A stretch of 38,753 nt of DNA from Prevotella sp. (lineage in GTDB: Bacteria > Bacteroidota > Bacteroidia > Bacteroidales > Bacteroidaceae). The DNA lies in NCBI GenBank assembly GCA_017483185.1, contig JAFULM010000045.1, positions 1-38,753 of the forward strand, read 5' to 3'. The notes below the pieces were generated by a model, which was given only the letters and a program-made list of their open reading frames with translations, was not told the origin of the DNA and searched no databases. The position numbers and the translations under genes were made by a program. Within the stretch, counting starts at the first letter, position 1, and the number at the start of each line of letters is the position of its first letter. This document shows positions 14,152 to 22,788 of the stretch, one piece after another.

Positions 14152-14238
14152 AGTAAAACAACTTATATTACCGAGTAAAATAACTTATTTTACCGACCAA
14201 TATAGCCTGTTTTGGTCGGTAATATAGCCTGTTTTGGT
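14152..14238. repeat. Paired tandem repeats with stem-loop downstream of polA
   Basis: Two 22-bp units beginning AGTAAAACAACTTATATT and AGTAAAATAACTTATTTT (14152-14173, 14174-14195) are followed by two AATATAGCCTGTTTTGGT units (about 14199 and 14221). TTACCGACC (14190-14198) and GGTCGGTAA (14214-14222) form a 9-bp stem. It lies between converging DUF3109 and polA genes and may act in polA mRNA 3'-end formation. Confidence 0.65.
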
Positions 14239-14268
14239 TTATGGCGGCAGCCTTCCGAACGCGTAATG

Positions 14269-17037
14269 TCAGTGCGCTTCGAGCCAGTTGGTACCCCATC
14301 CGCAGTCCGCCGTGAGCGGCACTTGCATGGGGAAGGCACCTTCCATCTCCTCCATCACGATGCGCTCGACGCGCTCCTTCTCTTCCGGAAGGACGGAGAA
14401 GTTGAGCTCGTCGTGCACCTGGAGAATCATCTTGCTCTTTATGTTTTCCTCGCGGAAGCGGCGGGCGATGCGTATCATGGCCACCTTGATGATGTCGGCG
14501 GCCGTGCCTTGTATCGGTGCATTGATGGCGTTGCGCTCGGCAAAGCCGCGCACGGTGGCGTTGCGGGAGTTGATGTCCGGCAGGTAGCGGCGTCGGCCGA
14601 AGAGCGTTTCCACGTAGCCGTGGTCGCGGGCTGTCTCCTTAGCCTGTTCCATATACTGATGGACGGCGGGGAACGACTCGAAATAGCCGTCGATGAGCCG
14701 TCGCGCCTCGTCGCGGCTGATGTCCAGACGCTCGGCCAGTCCGAAGACCGTTATGCCGTAGATGATGCCGAAGTTGGCGCGTTTGGCCTTTGTGCGCTGG
14801 TCGCGGGTGACGCTGTCGAGCGTCTCCTTATATATCTTTGCGGCCGTGGCGGCATGGATGTCGTGACCCTCGCGGAAGGCCTCAATCATGTTTTTGTCTC
14901 CCGAGAGATGGGCCATGACGCGCAACTCGATTTGACTGTAGTCCGCTGAGAAGAACAGACAACCGGGTTCCGGGACGAACGCCTTGCGTATCTCCTTGCC
15001 TTCTTCGCCGCGCACGGGGATGTTCTGCAGGTTCGGGTCGCTCGACGAGAGGCGTCCCGTGGCTGTCACGGTCTGGTTGAACGACGTGTGGATGCGTCCC
15101 GTACGCGGGTTGATGAGCTTCGGAAGCGCGTCGACGTAGGTGCCGAGGAGTTTCTTCAACCCTCTGTGTTCCAGTATGTCGGCGACAATCGGATGCTTAC
15201 TTTTGAGCGTCTGGAGCACCTCCTCGCTCGTCACAAACTGGCCGGTCTTGGTCTTCTTCGGCTTCTCCACAATCTTCATCTTGCTGAACAGCACGTCGCC
15301 CACCTGACGCGGCGAGGCTATGTTGAATGTCTCGCCGGCCTGTTTGTATATCCGTTGCTCGATCTCTTCCATGCGGGCTGTCAGTACACCGGACGTTTCG
15401 GCAAGCGCGTCGGTGTCTATCCTCATGCCTTGCATCTCCATTTCGGCCAGCACCGGCATGAGCGGCATCTCTATCTCGTGGAACAACCGGTCGGCGCCGA
15501 GCCGTTTCAACTCCGGTTCGAGTACGTTCTTCAGACGCAGTGTGATGTCGGCGTCCTCGGCGGCATACTCATAGACTTCAGCCGGGGTGAGGTCGCGCAT
15601 GGACCGCTGGCCCTTGCCCTTCGGGCCGATGAGCTCGTCGATGTGGATGGTTCGGTAGTTGAGATAGGTCTCCGCCATGTAGTCCATGTTGTGACGGAGT
15701 TCGGGTTGGATGAGATAGTGGGCGATCATGGTGTCGAACATCGGCCCGGCCAACACGACACCATAACGCCGCAACACCTTCAGGTCGTACTTGATGTTTT
15801 GTCCGACTTTGAGGATTGCGGTGTTTTCGTATAGAGGTTTGAATATGTTGACGATTTCTTGGGCTTTTTCTTGTTCGGCCGGAACGGGCACGTAAAATGC
15901 CTTTTTTTCTTCGACGGCGAAGCTCAAACCGACGAGTTCTGCCTCATTTGTGTCCGTCGAGGTTGTTTCGGTGTCAAAACTGAGAATTTCGTTTGTCATG
16001 AAAAAGTCACAAATTTTGCGCATTTCCACCTCATTATCAATGAGTTGATAGTCATGAGGGGTCGTTTTAAGTGCTTCAAAACTTGAAAATTCAGAAACGC
16101 CTGCCCTGTCGGGCGCAAATTCTTCAAAAAAATCGAGCTGTCCGTTGATGGGTTTTGACTTATTTTTAGGTTTTTTAAGAACCTTGTTTGCGAGGTTCTT
16201 AAATTCCAGTTCTTCGAAGATTTGGGTCAGCCGAGACTCGTCCGGCTCAGCGATGCGGAGCGAGTCGAGGTCGAGTCGGATGGGGACGTCGGTCTTGATG
16301 GTGGCGAGGAACTTTGAGAACTCGATCTGCTGTCGGTTGTCCTCGACCTTCTTCTTGATGGCACCCTTGAGTCGGTCGGTCGCGGCGAGCAGCCCGTCGA
16401 TGCTTCCGAACTCGGTGATGAGTTTGACGGCGGTCTTCTCTCCGACGCCCGGACATCCCGGGATGTTGTCCGACGAGTCACCCATCAGTCCGAGCAAGTC
16501 GATCACGCGGAGTGGGGTGGGGATGCCATACTTCTCGCAGACCTCCTTTTCGCCGAGAGTCTCATATCCCGCGTCGCCGTATCTCGGCCGATACATGAAA
16601 ACGTTCGGACCGACGAGTTGGCCGTAGTCCTTGTCGGGTGTGAGCATATAGGTCGTCACTCCCGCCTCGCCGGCCTTGGTGGCGAGCGTTCCGATGACGT
16701 CGTCGGCCTCGTAGCCATCGACTTCGAGGATGGGTATGCGGAAGGCGCGGAGTATGTCTTTGATGATAGGTACAGACTTCTTGATGTCCTCCGGGCATGC
16801 TTCGCGCTGTGCTTTATACTCCGGATAGGCTTCGTGACGGAAGGTCGGGCCGGCAGGGTCGAAGGCTACGCCGATGTGGGTGGGCTTCTCTTTCGTTATG
16901 ACTTCGTTGAGGGTGTTGACAAATCCCATCACGGCCGAAGTGTTGAGACCTTTCGAGTTTATCCTCGGATTTTTGATGAAAGCATAGTACGAGCGGTATA
17001 TCAGCGCGTAGGCATCTAAGAGGAACAGTTTATCCAT
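14269..17037 (-). CDS. polA: DNA polymerase I
   Basis: The 922-residue protein carries all three PolA parts. The 5' nuclease domain spans about residues 1-280 (LFLLDAYALIYRSYYAF, then DGYEADDVIGT and GLMGDSSDNIPG). The 3'-5' exonuclease-like domain lies at about 365-560 and retains the acidic DTET motif in LSFDTETTSTDTNEAE, so proofreading is likely. The polymerase domain shows motif A (FFSADYSQIELR) near 710, the finger helix RTKAKRANFGIIYG near 760, and motif C (LQVHDELNFSV, VHDE at 874-877). The ATG at 17037 is chosen because MDKLFLLDAYALIY is the family N-terminus, whereas the longer frame adds an unrelated 34 residues. The linker near 330 is Lys/Pro-rich and contains a 10-bp inverted repeat. 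It diverges from the prenyl synthase gene. Confidence 0.97.
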   Translation of the reverse strand: MDKLFLLDAYALIYRSYYAFIKNPRINSKGLNTSAVMGFVNTLNEVITKEKPTHIGVAFDPAGPTFRHEAYPEYKAQREACPEDIKKSVPIIKDILRAFRIPILEVDGYEADDVIGTLATKAGEAGVTTYMLTPDKDYGQLVGPNVFMYRPRYGDAGYETLGEKEVCEKYGIPTPLRVIDLLGLMGDSSDNIPGCPGVGEKTAVKLITEFGSIDGLLAATDRLKGAIKKKVEDNRQQIEFSKFLATIKTDVPIRLDLDSLRIAEPDESRLTQIFEELEFKNLANKVLKKPKNKSKPINGQLDFFEEFAPDRAGVSEFSSFEALKTTPHDYQLIDNEVEMRKICDFFMTNEILSFDTETTSTDTNEAELVGLSFAVEEKKAFYVPVPAEQEKAQEIVNIFKPLYENTAILKVGQNIKYDLKVLRRYGVVLAGPMFDTMIAHYLIQPELRHNMDYMAETYLNYRTIHIDELIGPKGKGQRSMRDLTPAEVYEYAAEDADITLRLKNVLEPELKRLGADRLFHEIEMPLMPVLAEMEMQGMRIDTDALAETSGVLTARMEEIEQRIYKQAGETFNIASPRQVGDVLFSKMKIVEKPKKTKTGQFVTSEEVLQTLKSKHPIVADILEHRGLKKLLGTYVDALPKLINPRTGRIHTSFNQTVTATGRLSSSDPNLQNIPVRGEEGKEIRKAFVPEPGCLFFSADYSQIELRVMAHLSGDKNMIEAFREGHDIHAATAAKIYKETLDSVTRDQRTKAKRANFGIIYGITVFGLAERLDISRDEARRLIDGYFESFPAVHQYMEQAKETARDHGYVETLFGRRRYLPDINSRNATVRGFAERNAINAPIQGTAADIIKVAMIRIARRFREENIKSKMILQVHDELNFSVLPEEKERVERIVMEEMEGAFPMQVPLTADCGWGTNWLEAH

Positions 17038-17123
17038 AATTCTATTTAATTTTAAGCGTAAAATTACGAAAAAGTAATCATTATCCCAATAAAAATAAGT
17101 ATTTTTGTAACAAATTTGATTCG

Positions 17124-18101
17124 ATGGACTATTTATCACGGATTAAGAAACCGATAGAAAGCGATTTGGACGATTTCAACGGACTGTTTGGCGAAGCGAT
17201 GTCCCACAGCGACGGTTTGCTGTCGCAAGCGTTGGAACACATCCGCCGCCGCACGGGCAAGCGTATGCGCCCGATGCTCATCCTGCTCATGGCGCGCAAC
17301 TACGGTCGAGTGACCCCGGTCACGCAGAATGCGGCTCTCGGTCTGGAGCTCCTTCACACGGCGAGTCTGGTCCATGACGACGTGGTGGACGAGAGCGGCG
17401 AGCGCAGGGGACAGGCATCGCTCAACGCGACATACAACAATCAGGTGGCGGTGCTCGTCGGCGACTATCTGCTGTCGACGGCCTTGCTCCGCGTGGCGCG
17501 CACGCAGAACCTGACCATAGTGGAATATCTCTCCGAGCTGGGGCGCATTTTGGCCGGTGGCGAGATACTGCAATTGTCCAACATACAGAATCAAGAGATT
17601 TCGGAAGACATTTATTATCAGGTCATCAGACAGAAGACGGCGGCCTTGTTTGAGGCTTGCTGCGCAATGGGTGCGCTTTCGGCAGGCGCTTCCGAGGCAG
17701 AGATTGAGGCGGCAAAGACCTTCGGCCGCAATCTCGGCATCATCTTCCAGATACGCGATGACATCTTCGACTATTATGATTCGGCCGAGATCGGCAAGCC
17801 GACAGGCAACGACATGGCAGAAGGCAAGCTGACCCTGCCCGTCATTTATGCTGTCAACAACTCTCCCCATCAGTCCATCCGCGTGTTGGCCGGAAAGGTC
17901 AAAAACCATACGATAACGCCCGATGAAATCGCCGTTTTGGTGGATTACACCAAGGCCCACGGTGGTATCGAATACGCCGAGCGCCGCATGGACGACTTCC
18001 GTCGCGAGGCCCGGGCTTTCATCGACGGGCATGTGGCGGATGGAGACGTGCGCGATGCGCTCAGCGCATATCTGGAGTATGTGATAGAGAGGAGGAAATG
18101 A
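17124..18101 (+). CDS. Polyprenyl diphosphate synthase (octaprenyl-type)
   Basis: This is a trans-isoprenyl diphosphate synthase, which condenses isopentenyl diphosphate onto an allylic primer to make the long tail of menaquinone. The 325-residue product has the first Asp-rich motif in LVHDDVVDESGERRG near residue 88 and the second in QIRDDIFDYYDS near 213, with GNDMAEGKLTLPVIYA following. Chain length depends on residues before the first motif and is not certain here. Menaquinone is needed by the sdhCAB complex elsewhere in this window. A -7-like box TATTTTTG lies at 17100-17107. The gene converges on deoC, with a stem-loop rich region between. Confidence 0.93.
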   Translation: MDYLSRIKKPIESDLDDFNGLFGEAMSHSDGLLSQALEHIRRRTGKRMRPMLILLMARNYGRVTPVTQNAALGLELLHTASLVHDDVVDESGERRGQASLNATYNNQVAVLVGDYLLSTALLRVARTQNLTIVEYLSELGRILAGGEILQLSNIQNQEISEDIYYQVIRQKTAALFEACCAMGALSAGASEAEIEAAKTFGRNLGIIFQIRDDIFDYYDSAEIGKPTGNDMAEGKLTLPVIYAVNNSPHQSIRVLAGKVKNHTITPDEIAVLVDYTKAHGGIEYAERRMDDFRREARAFIDGHVADGDVRDALSAYLEYVIERRK

Positions 18102-18107
18102 GGGCGT

Positions 18108-18366
18108 GGCCCCCTCCCGCCTCCCCAAGGGGGAGGTGAGTGGATGAGAAGGGGGATATGAAAAGACAATTAGTTTATACTTTGAACACAGAGACACGGA
18201 GACACAGAGGATAATATTGCTCTGTGTCTCCGTGTCTCTGTGTTTAAGAAACTTATTATAAAGTAATCGTGAATACTTACTTATTATGTATTCCTGCGTT
18301 TCCCGGTACTTTATTTTGTTCCCTTCATCCACTTCCCCTCCCCCTTGGGGGAGGTTGGGAGGGGGC
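18108..18366. repeat. Composite inverted repeat filling the gap between converging genes
   Basis: Family D-like outer arms, GGCCCCCTCCCGCCTCCCCA from about 18108 and CTTGGGGGAGGTTGGGAGGG ending near 18364, pair imperfectly over about 40 bp. They enclose A+T-rich DNA and the perfect hairpin at 18185-18244. The region occupies almost all of the space between the polyprenyl synthase stop and the deoC stop. Confidence 0.75.
18185..18244. terminator. Perfect 25-bp stem-loop, probable two-way terminator
   Basis: AACACAGAGACACGGAGACA and onward (18185-18209) is the exact complement of 18220-18244, with a 10-nt loop GATAATATTG. It sits between convergent genes. The repetitive CACAGAGACACGGAG wording suggests that it is itself an interspersed repeat used as a terminator. 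Confidence 0.7.
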
Positions 18367-18371
18367 CTTTC

Positions 18372-19313
18372 TCAGAAGAACTTCGTCTCCTCGCCGGTTA
18401 TCTCGCTGAGCAGCATGTTGGCGAGGCGGCTTGTGCCGAGTCGGAGCCACTGGTTGGTGAGCCATTTCTCGCCCAGCACCTCCTTGACGATGGTGTAGTA
18501 GATGAGGGCGTCCATGACGGAATTGATGCCTCCGGCGGGCTTGAAGCCTATCTGTATGCCGGTCTCGTTGTAGTATTCCTTGATGGCCTGGCACATCACG
18601 TATGCGGCTTCGGGTGTAGCGGCGGGTTCGAGCTTGCCAGTGCTCGTCTTGATATAGTCGGCGCCGGCATACATGGCGATGATGGAGGCGCGCTTGATGT
18701 TTGCGGCCGTCTTCAGACATCCCGTCTCCAGAATGACCTTTAGTTTGTGGTCGCCGCAGACCTGTTTGAGCTCGCTGATTTCGTCAGCCACGCTCTCATA
18801 GTCGCCGCTGAGGAACTTGCCGACGGACATGACCATGTCGATCTCCGTCGCACCGTCCTTCAGGGCCAGCGCCGTCTCGGCCACCTTGACCTCGAGGAGT
18901 GCCTGAGAGGAGGGGAAACTGCCTGACACACAGGCCACTTCCACTCCGTCGACCTCGAGCGTCTGGCTCACGGTGTTGGCGAAACACGGATAGACGCAGA
19001 TGGTCGCCACGTGGGGCAGGTCGGGGTAGGCGTCGTCGAAGGCGTTGACGCGCTCGGTGAAGGCCATCACGCTCTCATCGGAGTCGGTGGTCTTCAGTGT
19101 GGTCAGCTCGATGCTGCCCATGAGGAACTTCTTCACCTCGGGCGTGTCGTTCTCGTGAACCCGTTCGGCGATGATTTTCTTTACCGCCTCGCGCACTTCC
19201 TCGTCGGAGACGTTGAGGTCGTACTTGCTCAGTGCATCCTCATAGATGCTACGTTTCGGGTTGTGGTCATGCTGATGTCCGCAGCCGCAATGTTCTGAAT
19301 GATTGTCGCTCAT
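18372..19313 (-). CDS. deoC: Deoxyribose-phosphate aldolase
   Basis: DeoC cleaves 2-deoxyribose-5-phosphate to glyceraldehyde-3-phosphate and acetaldehyde in deoxynucleoside catabolism. The 313-residue product has the aldolase barrel with the Schiff-base lysine in ADYIKTSTGK near residue 220 and supporting motifs TEIDMVMSVGKFLSGDYE and KVILETGCL. It is longer than the compact enterobacterial enzyme because of an N-terminal extension of roughly 80 residues. The first 20 residues are an unusual His/Cys-rich tail, HSEHCGCGHQHDHN, resembling metal-binding tails. It is the last gene of the minus-strand run and lies 27 nt after the MazG-like gene, so the two are likely co-transcribed. Confidence 0.95.
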   Translation of the reverse strand: MSDNHSEHCGCGHQHDHNPKRSIYEDALSKYDLNVSDEEVREAVKKIIAERVHENDTPEVKKFLMGSIELTTLKTTDSDESVMAFTERVNAFDDAYPDLPHVATICVYPCFANTVSQTLEVDGVEVACVSGSFPSSQALLEVKVAETALALKDGATEIDMVMSVGKFLSGDYESVADEISELKQVCGDHKLKVILETGCLKTAANIKRASIIAMYAGADYIKTSTGKLEPAATPEAAYVMCQAIKEYYNETGIQIGFKPAGGINSVMDALIYYTIVKEVLGEKWLTNQWLRLGTSRLANMLLSEITGEETKFF

Positions 19314-19340
19314 AATGTCTTTCTTTTTTATAAAGGTTAT

Positions 19341-19676
19341 TTACTTCAGTTTCTCGTTGTTTCTATGCCTGTCCTTGTCGCGGAGCGTCTTCTTCTCGAT
19401 GTTCCTGCGGAAAGCCTCGGTGAGGTCCGTGCCGGTCTGGTTGGCTATGCAGAGGAGCACCCACAGGACGTCGGCCATCTCGTCTCCGAGGTCATGCTTC
19501 TCGCCCTCCTTGAAGCTCTGGTCGCCATACGTGCGGGCCATGACTCGCGCCATTTCGCCCACTTCTTCGGTCAGTACGGCCATGTTTGTGAGTTCGGAGA
19601 AGTAGCGCACGCCATAGGTTTTTATCCATTCGTCAACGATGCGCTGGGCGTCTTGTATGCTTATGTTCTTTTCCAT
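19341..19676 (-). CDS. MazG-like nucleotide pyrophosphohydrolase
   Basis: The 111-residue protein is a single MazG-like domain that would hydrolyse nucleoside triphosphates to monophosphates and pyrophosphate, probably cleaning damaged or excess nucleotides. The metal-binding pattern is visible: two adjacent glutamates in LTEEVGEMARVMA followed by DLGDEMADVLWVLLCIAN. ATG at 19676 is preferred over a TTG six bases upstream. It sits between dtd and deoC on the same strand, an order seen in other Bacteroidota. The 138-nt gap to dtd contains a strong hairpin that overlaps the dtd stop codon. Confidence 0.9.
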   Translation of the reverse strand: MEKNISIQDAQRIVDEWIKTYGVRYFSELTNMAVLTEEVGEMARVMARTYGDQSFKEGEKHDLGDEMADVLWVLLCIANQTGTDLTEAFRRNIEKKTLRDKDRHRNNEKLK

Positions 19677-19785
19677 CTTCAATTCGTGTTATGTTCAGGA
19701 GTCGCCTGTCGGTTGGTTTCGTCCATCGGGTCGTCTTTCCCGGCCCTTCCGCCGGTCGTGATTCATAATTTATACTTTATAATTT

Positions 19786-19827
19786 GAACAAGGAATAATC
19801 CTGTCAGAGCAGGATTATTCCTTGTTC
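19786..19827. terminator. Perfect 18-bp stem-loop overlapping the dtd stop codon
   Basis: GAACAAGGAATAATCCTG (19786-19803) and CAGGATTATTCCTTGTTC (19810-19827) are exact complements with a 6-nt loop. The dtd stop codon (19815-19817) lies within the stem, so the last four codons of dtd form one arm. There is no T-run downstream, so it may stabilise mRNA ends or attenuate rather than terminate fully. Confidence 0.7.
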
Positions 19828-20267
19828 TTCGTGTCCATGCAGATTGTGACCGGGCCGTCGTTGAGCAGTTCGACCTTCATGTCAGCCCCGAATTCGCCCG
19901 TCCCGACGGGCCGTCCGATGGCTGCGGACAGTTGTCTGCAGAAGCTCTCATAGAGTGGGATGGCCGTCTCGTGGCGTGCCGCACGGAGCCACGACGGGCG
20001 GTTGCCTTTCTTGTAGGACGCCATCAGCGTGAACTGGCTGACTACCAGTGCCTCGCCGCCGATGTCTGTGATGGGCAGGTTCATCACGCCGTCGGCATCG
20101 TCGAAGACTCTCAGCCCGGCCACCTTGCGGACCAGCCAGTCGACGTCCTCGGCGGTGTCCTCCTCGCAGATGCCGAGCAGTATCAGGAAGCCGCGTCCGA
20201 TGGCCGATTTCACGGTGCCGCCGATTGTTACTGAAGCGTGTGCTACGCGCTGTATGACTATTCTCAT
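19815..20267 (-). CDS. dtd: D-aminoacyl-tRNA deacylase
   Basis: Dtd releases D-amino acids (and glycine mischarged on tRNA-Ala) from tRNA. The 150-residue product matches the usual length and starts MRIVIQRVAHASVTIGG. The active-site motifs SQFTLMASYKKGNRPSW near residue 78 and LNDGPVTICMDT near 134 (Gly-cisPro) are intact. It is in the minus-strand run with the MazG-like gene and deoC. The 640 nt upstream contain repeats and a hairpin with a T-run, so it probably has its own promoter, not clearly identified. Confidence 0.95.
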   Translation of the reverse strand: MRIVIQRVAHASVTIGGTVKSAIGRGFLILLGICEEDTAEDVDWLVRKVAGLRVFDDADGVMNLPITDIGGEALVVSQFTLMASYKKGNRPSWLRAARHETAIPLYESFCRQLSAAIGRPVGTGEFGADMKVELLNDGPVTICMDTKNKE

Positions 20268-20430
20268 GTCGATATGTTTTTAGCTCAATACAAATGTACA
20301 ATAAAAACGTGAGATTAGGCAGCGGCAGAATGAAAAAATGACTTAAAGCGGCATAAAACGTGTCGTTTGGCATGCTTTTTAGGAACTGCGTGTGTCGTCG
20401 GACGCGATAAAGCAGGTGAATCTTTTTCCG

Positions 20431-20456
20431 AAAAAATGACAGTTGCCGACTGTCAT
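20431..20456 (-). terminator. Hairpin with T-run, minus-strand terminator-like
   Basis: On the minus strand, ATGACAGT, CGGCA and ACTGTCAT are followed by TTTTTT, an intrinsic terminator shape with an 8-bp stem. It lies about 450 nt downstream of uvrC and 165 nt upstream of dtd, so it would insulate dtd from uvrC transcripts. Confidence 0.55.
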
Positions 20457-20602
20457 ATATGTGGACAAACGGTTGAAAAAATTCTGTGATTCGTAAATAT
20501 CCGACTTTCGGGCCGAAAATCGCCGATTTTTGACGCTTTTTGTAAACGCCTGATATATTGTGGGTTACGTCGGTTGGCGATGATGTGCCGATTTTTCGGT
20601 CT

Positions 20603-20711
20603 TGCCGTAAGGGCCTCCCGGGGTCGCCGCGGGGCCGCCGTTGCATCGCGACGGGGCGCTCGTTGCACGATGACGGGGCTGCCGCGGCGACCCCGGGAGG
20701 GCCTTACGGCA
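20603..20711. repeat. Family C palindromic repeat, copy 2
   Basis: Perfect 30-bp inverted arms (20603-20632 and 20682-20711) begin TGCCGTAAGGGCCTCCCGGG and end with the complement, enclosing a 49-bp core with GTTGCAnnnnGACGGGGC words. The total of 109 bp equals the copy at 29237-29345. The gap 20268-20909 contains this element and the hairpin at 20431-20456. I see no gene in it. Confidence 0.92.
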
Positions 20712-20909
20712 GGATGACGTCGGTATGTTAGTGATGACGGTACATGAATATTGCATGTTTATACGGTTTTCGCCGAAGTTTTGCGAAGGCCGTATGTGTC
20801 GATTTTGGTATGGAATGTTTACAAACGGAGGGCCGTTTGTAAGTTATTGTGACATATTGGGGCGGGGTGGAGATATGTGCCGTGGTGTTGTGCGGCGGCT
20901 GCGGATGTG

Positions 20910-22748
20910 TCATGGGTTGCTGTCGGGGGCGTGGAAGTGGTCGTAAATCAGCCTTGCTTTTGCCTCTCCCGTGATTTCGGCGAGCGTCCGGATGTCTGCT
21001 TCGCGAATCTGTTTTACGCTCTTCAGACGCTTTAAAAGTGCCTCTTTGGTCTTCGGACCTATGCCGCGGATGTCGTCCAACTCGCTGTGGAGGGCGTGCT
21101 TGGAGCGTTTGTCGCGGTGGAAGGTGATGGCGAAGCGGTGGACTTCGTCCTGTATTTGGGTCAGCAGACGGAAGAGTTCGCTGTCGGTCTTCATGCCGAC
21201 CACCACGGGCGGAAAACCGTAGAGCAGTTCGTTGGTGCGGTGGCGGTCGTCCTTGGCCAGTCCGGCGATGGGGATCTGCAGTCCGAGTTCGTCTTCGACG
21301 ACCTCGCGGACGACCTCCATCTGGCCGCGGCCGCCGTCGGTGATGATGAGGTCGGGCAGGGGTTGCTGTTCTTCCATAAGGCGCGTGTAGCGGCGGCGGA
21401 CGACTTCTTTCATCGAGGCATAGTCGTCGGGGCCGGTGACGGTCTTGATGTTGTATTTGCGGTAGTCTTTCTTGCTCGGTCGCATCTTCTTGAAGACGAC
21501 GCAGGCCGCGACGGCGTCGGTTCCGGAGATGTTGGAGTTGTCGAAGCACTCGATCTGATATGGCATCTTCGGGAGCCGTAGCATGTCTTGTATTTCTTTC
21601 ATCAGACGCACTGATTTCTGCTCGGGATTGAGCTTTTCGGCCTGTTTCAGACGGTCAAAACGATACTGGCGGCCGTTCATGACGGACAGATCGAGCAGTG
21701 TCTTGCGGTCGCCGCGCTGGGGAACGGTGAGCGTGACGCCTTCCAATGGCAGGTCCATCTCGAAGGGGACAATGATTTCCCGGGACGTGCTGTGGAAACG
21801 CTCGCGCATCTCGATGATGCCAAGCGAGAGCAGTTCCTCGTCGGTCTCGTCGAGACGTTTGCGGTATTCGAATGTGAAGGATTGATTGATGCTGCCGGCG
21901 GCCACGTGGATGTAGTTGATAAATGCCGTCTTTTCGTCGCTGGCAATTGAAAAGACGTCGACATTGTTGATGATGTGGCTGACCACTTCGCTCTTTGAAC
22001 AGAAACTGTCGATGAGCATATACTTCTGTTTGACAGCCTCCGCTTCTTCAAAGCGTAATTCGCCGGCCAACCGTTCCATCTCGGCACGCATGTCGCGGAG
22101 GATGCCGCGGGTGTTGCCGCGGAGTATTTCGCGGGCCTGGGCCATGTTCTTCTGGTATTCCTCGTAACTCTGGCGGCCGATGCAGGGGCCTCCGCAGTTT
22201 TTTATGTGATACTCCAAGCAGACGTTGTAGCGGCCCTCTCGGATGCCTTCTACGGTCATCGGCTGACGGCACGAACGCGGACGGCAGAGCTTCTTGATGA
22301 GCTCCAGAACGGCATACATCGAACCGAGGTGGGAGTAGGGGCCGTAGTATGTGCCCCAACGGCGGTTGATCGTGCGGGTCTTGAAGATGCGGGGGAACGG
22401 TTCGTTGGTTACGCAGATGCTGGGATATGTCTTTCCGTCCTTCAAAAGGACGTTGTAGCGGGGATTATATTTCTTTATGAGACTGTTCTCCAACAACAGC
22501 GCGTCCTCCTCCGTGTTGACCACGGTGTAGGATATGTCGTGTATCTTGCTGACGAGAACCTTCGTCTTAAAGCGGTCCACCTCCGTGTGGAAGTAGGACG
22601 ATACGCGGCTCTTGAGATTCTTGGCCTTGCCTACATATATAATAGTGCCCTGCTCGTCATAGTACTGATAGCTGCCAGGCTTCTCCGGCATGCTGCTCAC
22701 GATTGCCTTGAGGCGTGCCAATCGTTTCTCGTTTTCTTCTTTAGTCAT
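20910..22748 (-). CDS. uvrC: UvrABC system protein C (excinuclease subunit C)
   Basis: UvrC makes both incisions around bulky lesions in nucleotide excision repair. The 612-residue protein is full length. The GIY-YIG nuclease is at about residues 15-95 (KPGSYQYYDEQGTIIYVGKA). A UVR-like helical segment is near 205-240, the RNase H-like C-terminal nuclease with IECFDNSNISGTDAVA is near 400, and the helix-hairpin-helix domain DDIRGIGPKTKEALLKRLKS is near 560-580. The ATG at 22748 gives the normal family start. It is separated from apt by 247 nt that hold a parS-like palindrome and a very long inverted repeat. Confidence 0.97.
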   Translation of the reverse strand: MTKEENEKRLARLKAIVSSMPEKPGSYQYYDEQGTIIYVGKAKNLKSRVSSYFHTEVDRFKTKVLVSKIHDISYTVVNTEEDALLLENSLIKKYNPRYNVLLKDGKTYPSICVTNEPFPRIFKTRTINRRWGTYYGPYSHLGSMYAVLELIKKLCRPRSCRQPMTVEGIREGRYNVCLEYHIKNCGGPCIGRQSYEEYQKNMAQAREILRGNTRGILRDMRAEMERLAGELRFEEAEAVKQKYMLIDSFCSKSEVVSHIINNVDVFSIASDEKTAFINYIHVAAGSINQSFTFEYRKRLDETDEELLSLGIIEMRERFHSTSREIIVPFEMDLPLEGVTLTVPQRGDRKTLLDLSVMNGRQYRFDRLKQAEKLNPEQKSVRLMKEIQDMLRLPKMPYQIECFDNSNISGTDAVAACVVFKKMRPSKKDYRKYNIKTVTGPDDYASMKEVVRRRYTRLMEEQQPLPDLIITDGGRGQMEVVREVVEDELGLQIPIAGLAKDDRHRTNELLYGFPPVVVGMKTDSELFRLLTQIQDEVHRFAITFHRDKRSKHALHSELDDIRGIGPKTKEALLKRLKSVKQIREADIRTLAEITGEAKARLIYDHFHAPDSNP

Positions 22749-22788
22749 CGTCCGTAACTGCCTTATTTATTGATGTTTTGATTATTAA

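Noticed and set aside
14212-14949. A 245-codon plus-strand frame opposite polA
   Set aside because: It is the reverse reading of the polymerase domain with no start signal or recognisable domain.
18108-18366. A small RNA gene between polyprenyl synthase and deoC
   Set aside because: The stem-loops are explained as terminators and nested repeats, and no promoter-like box directs transcription into them.
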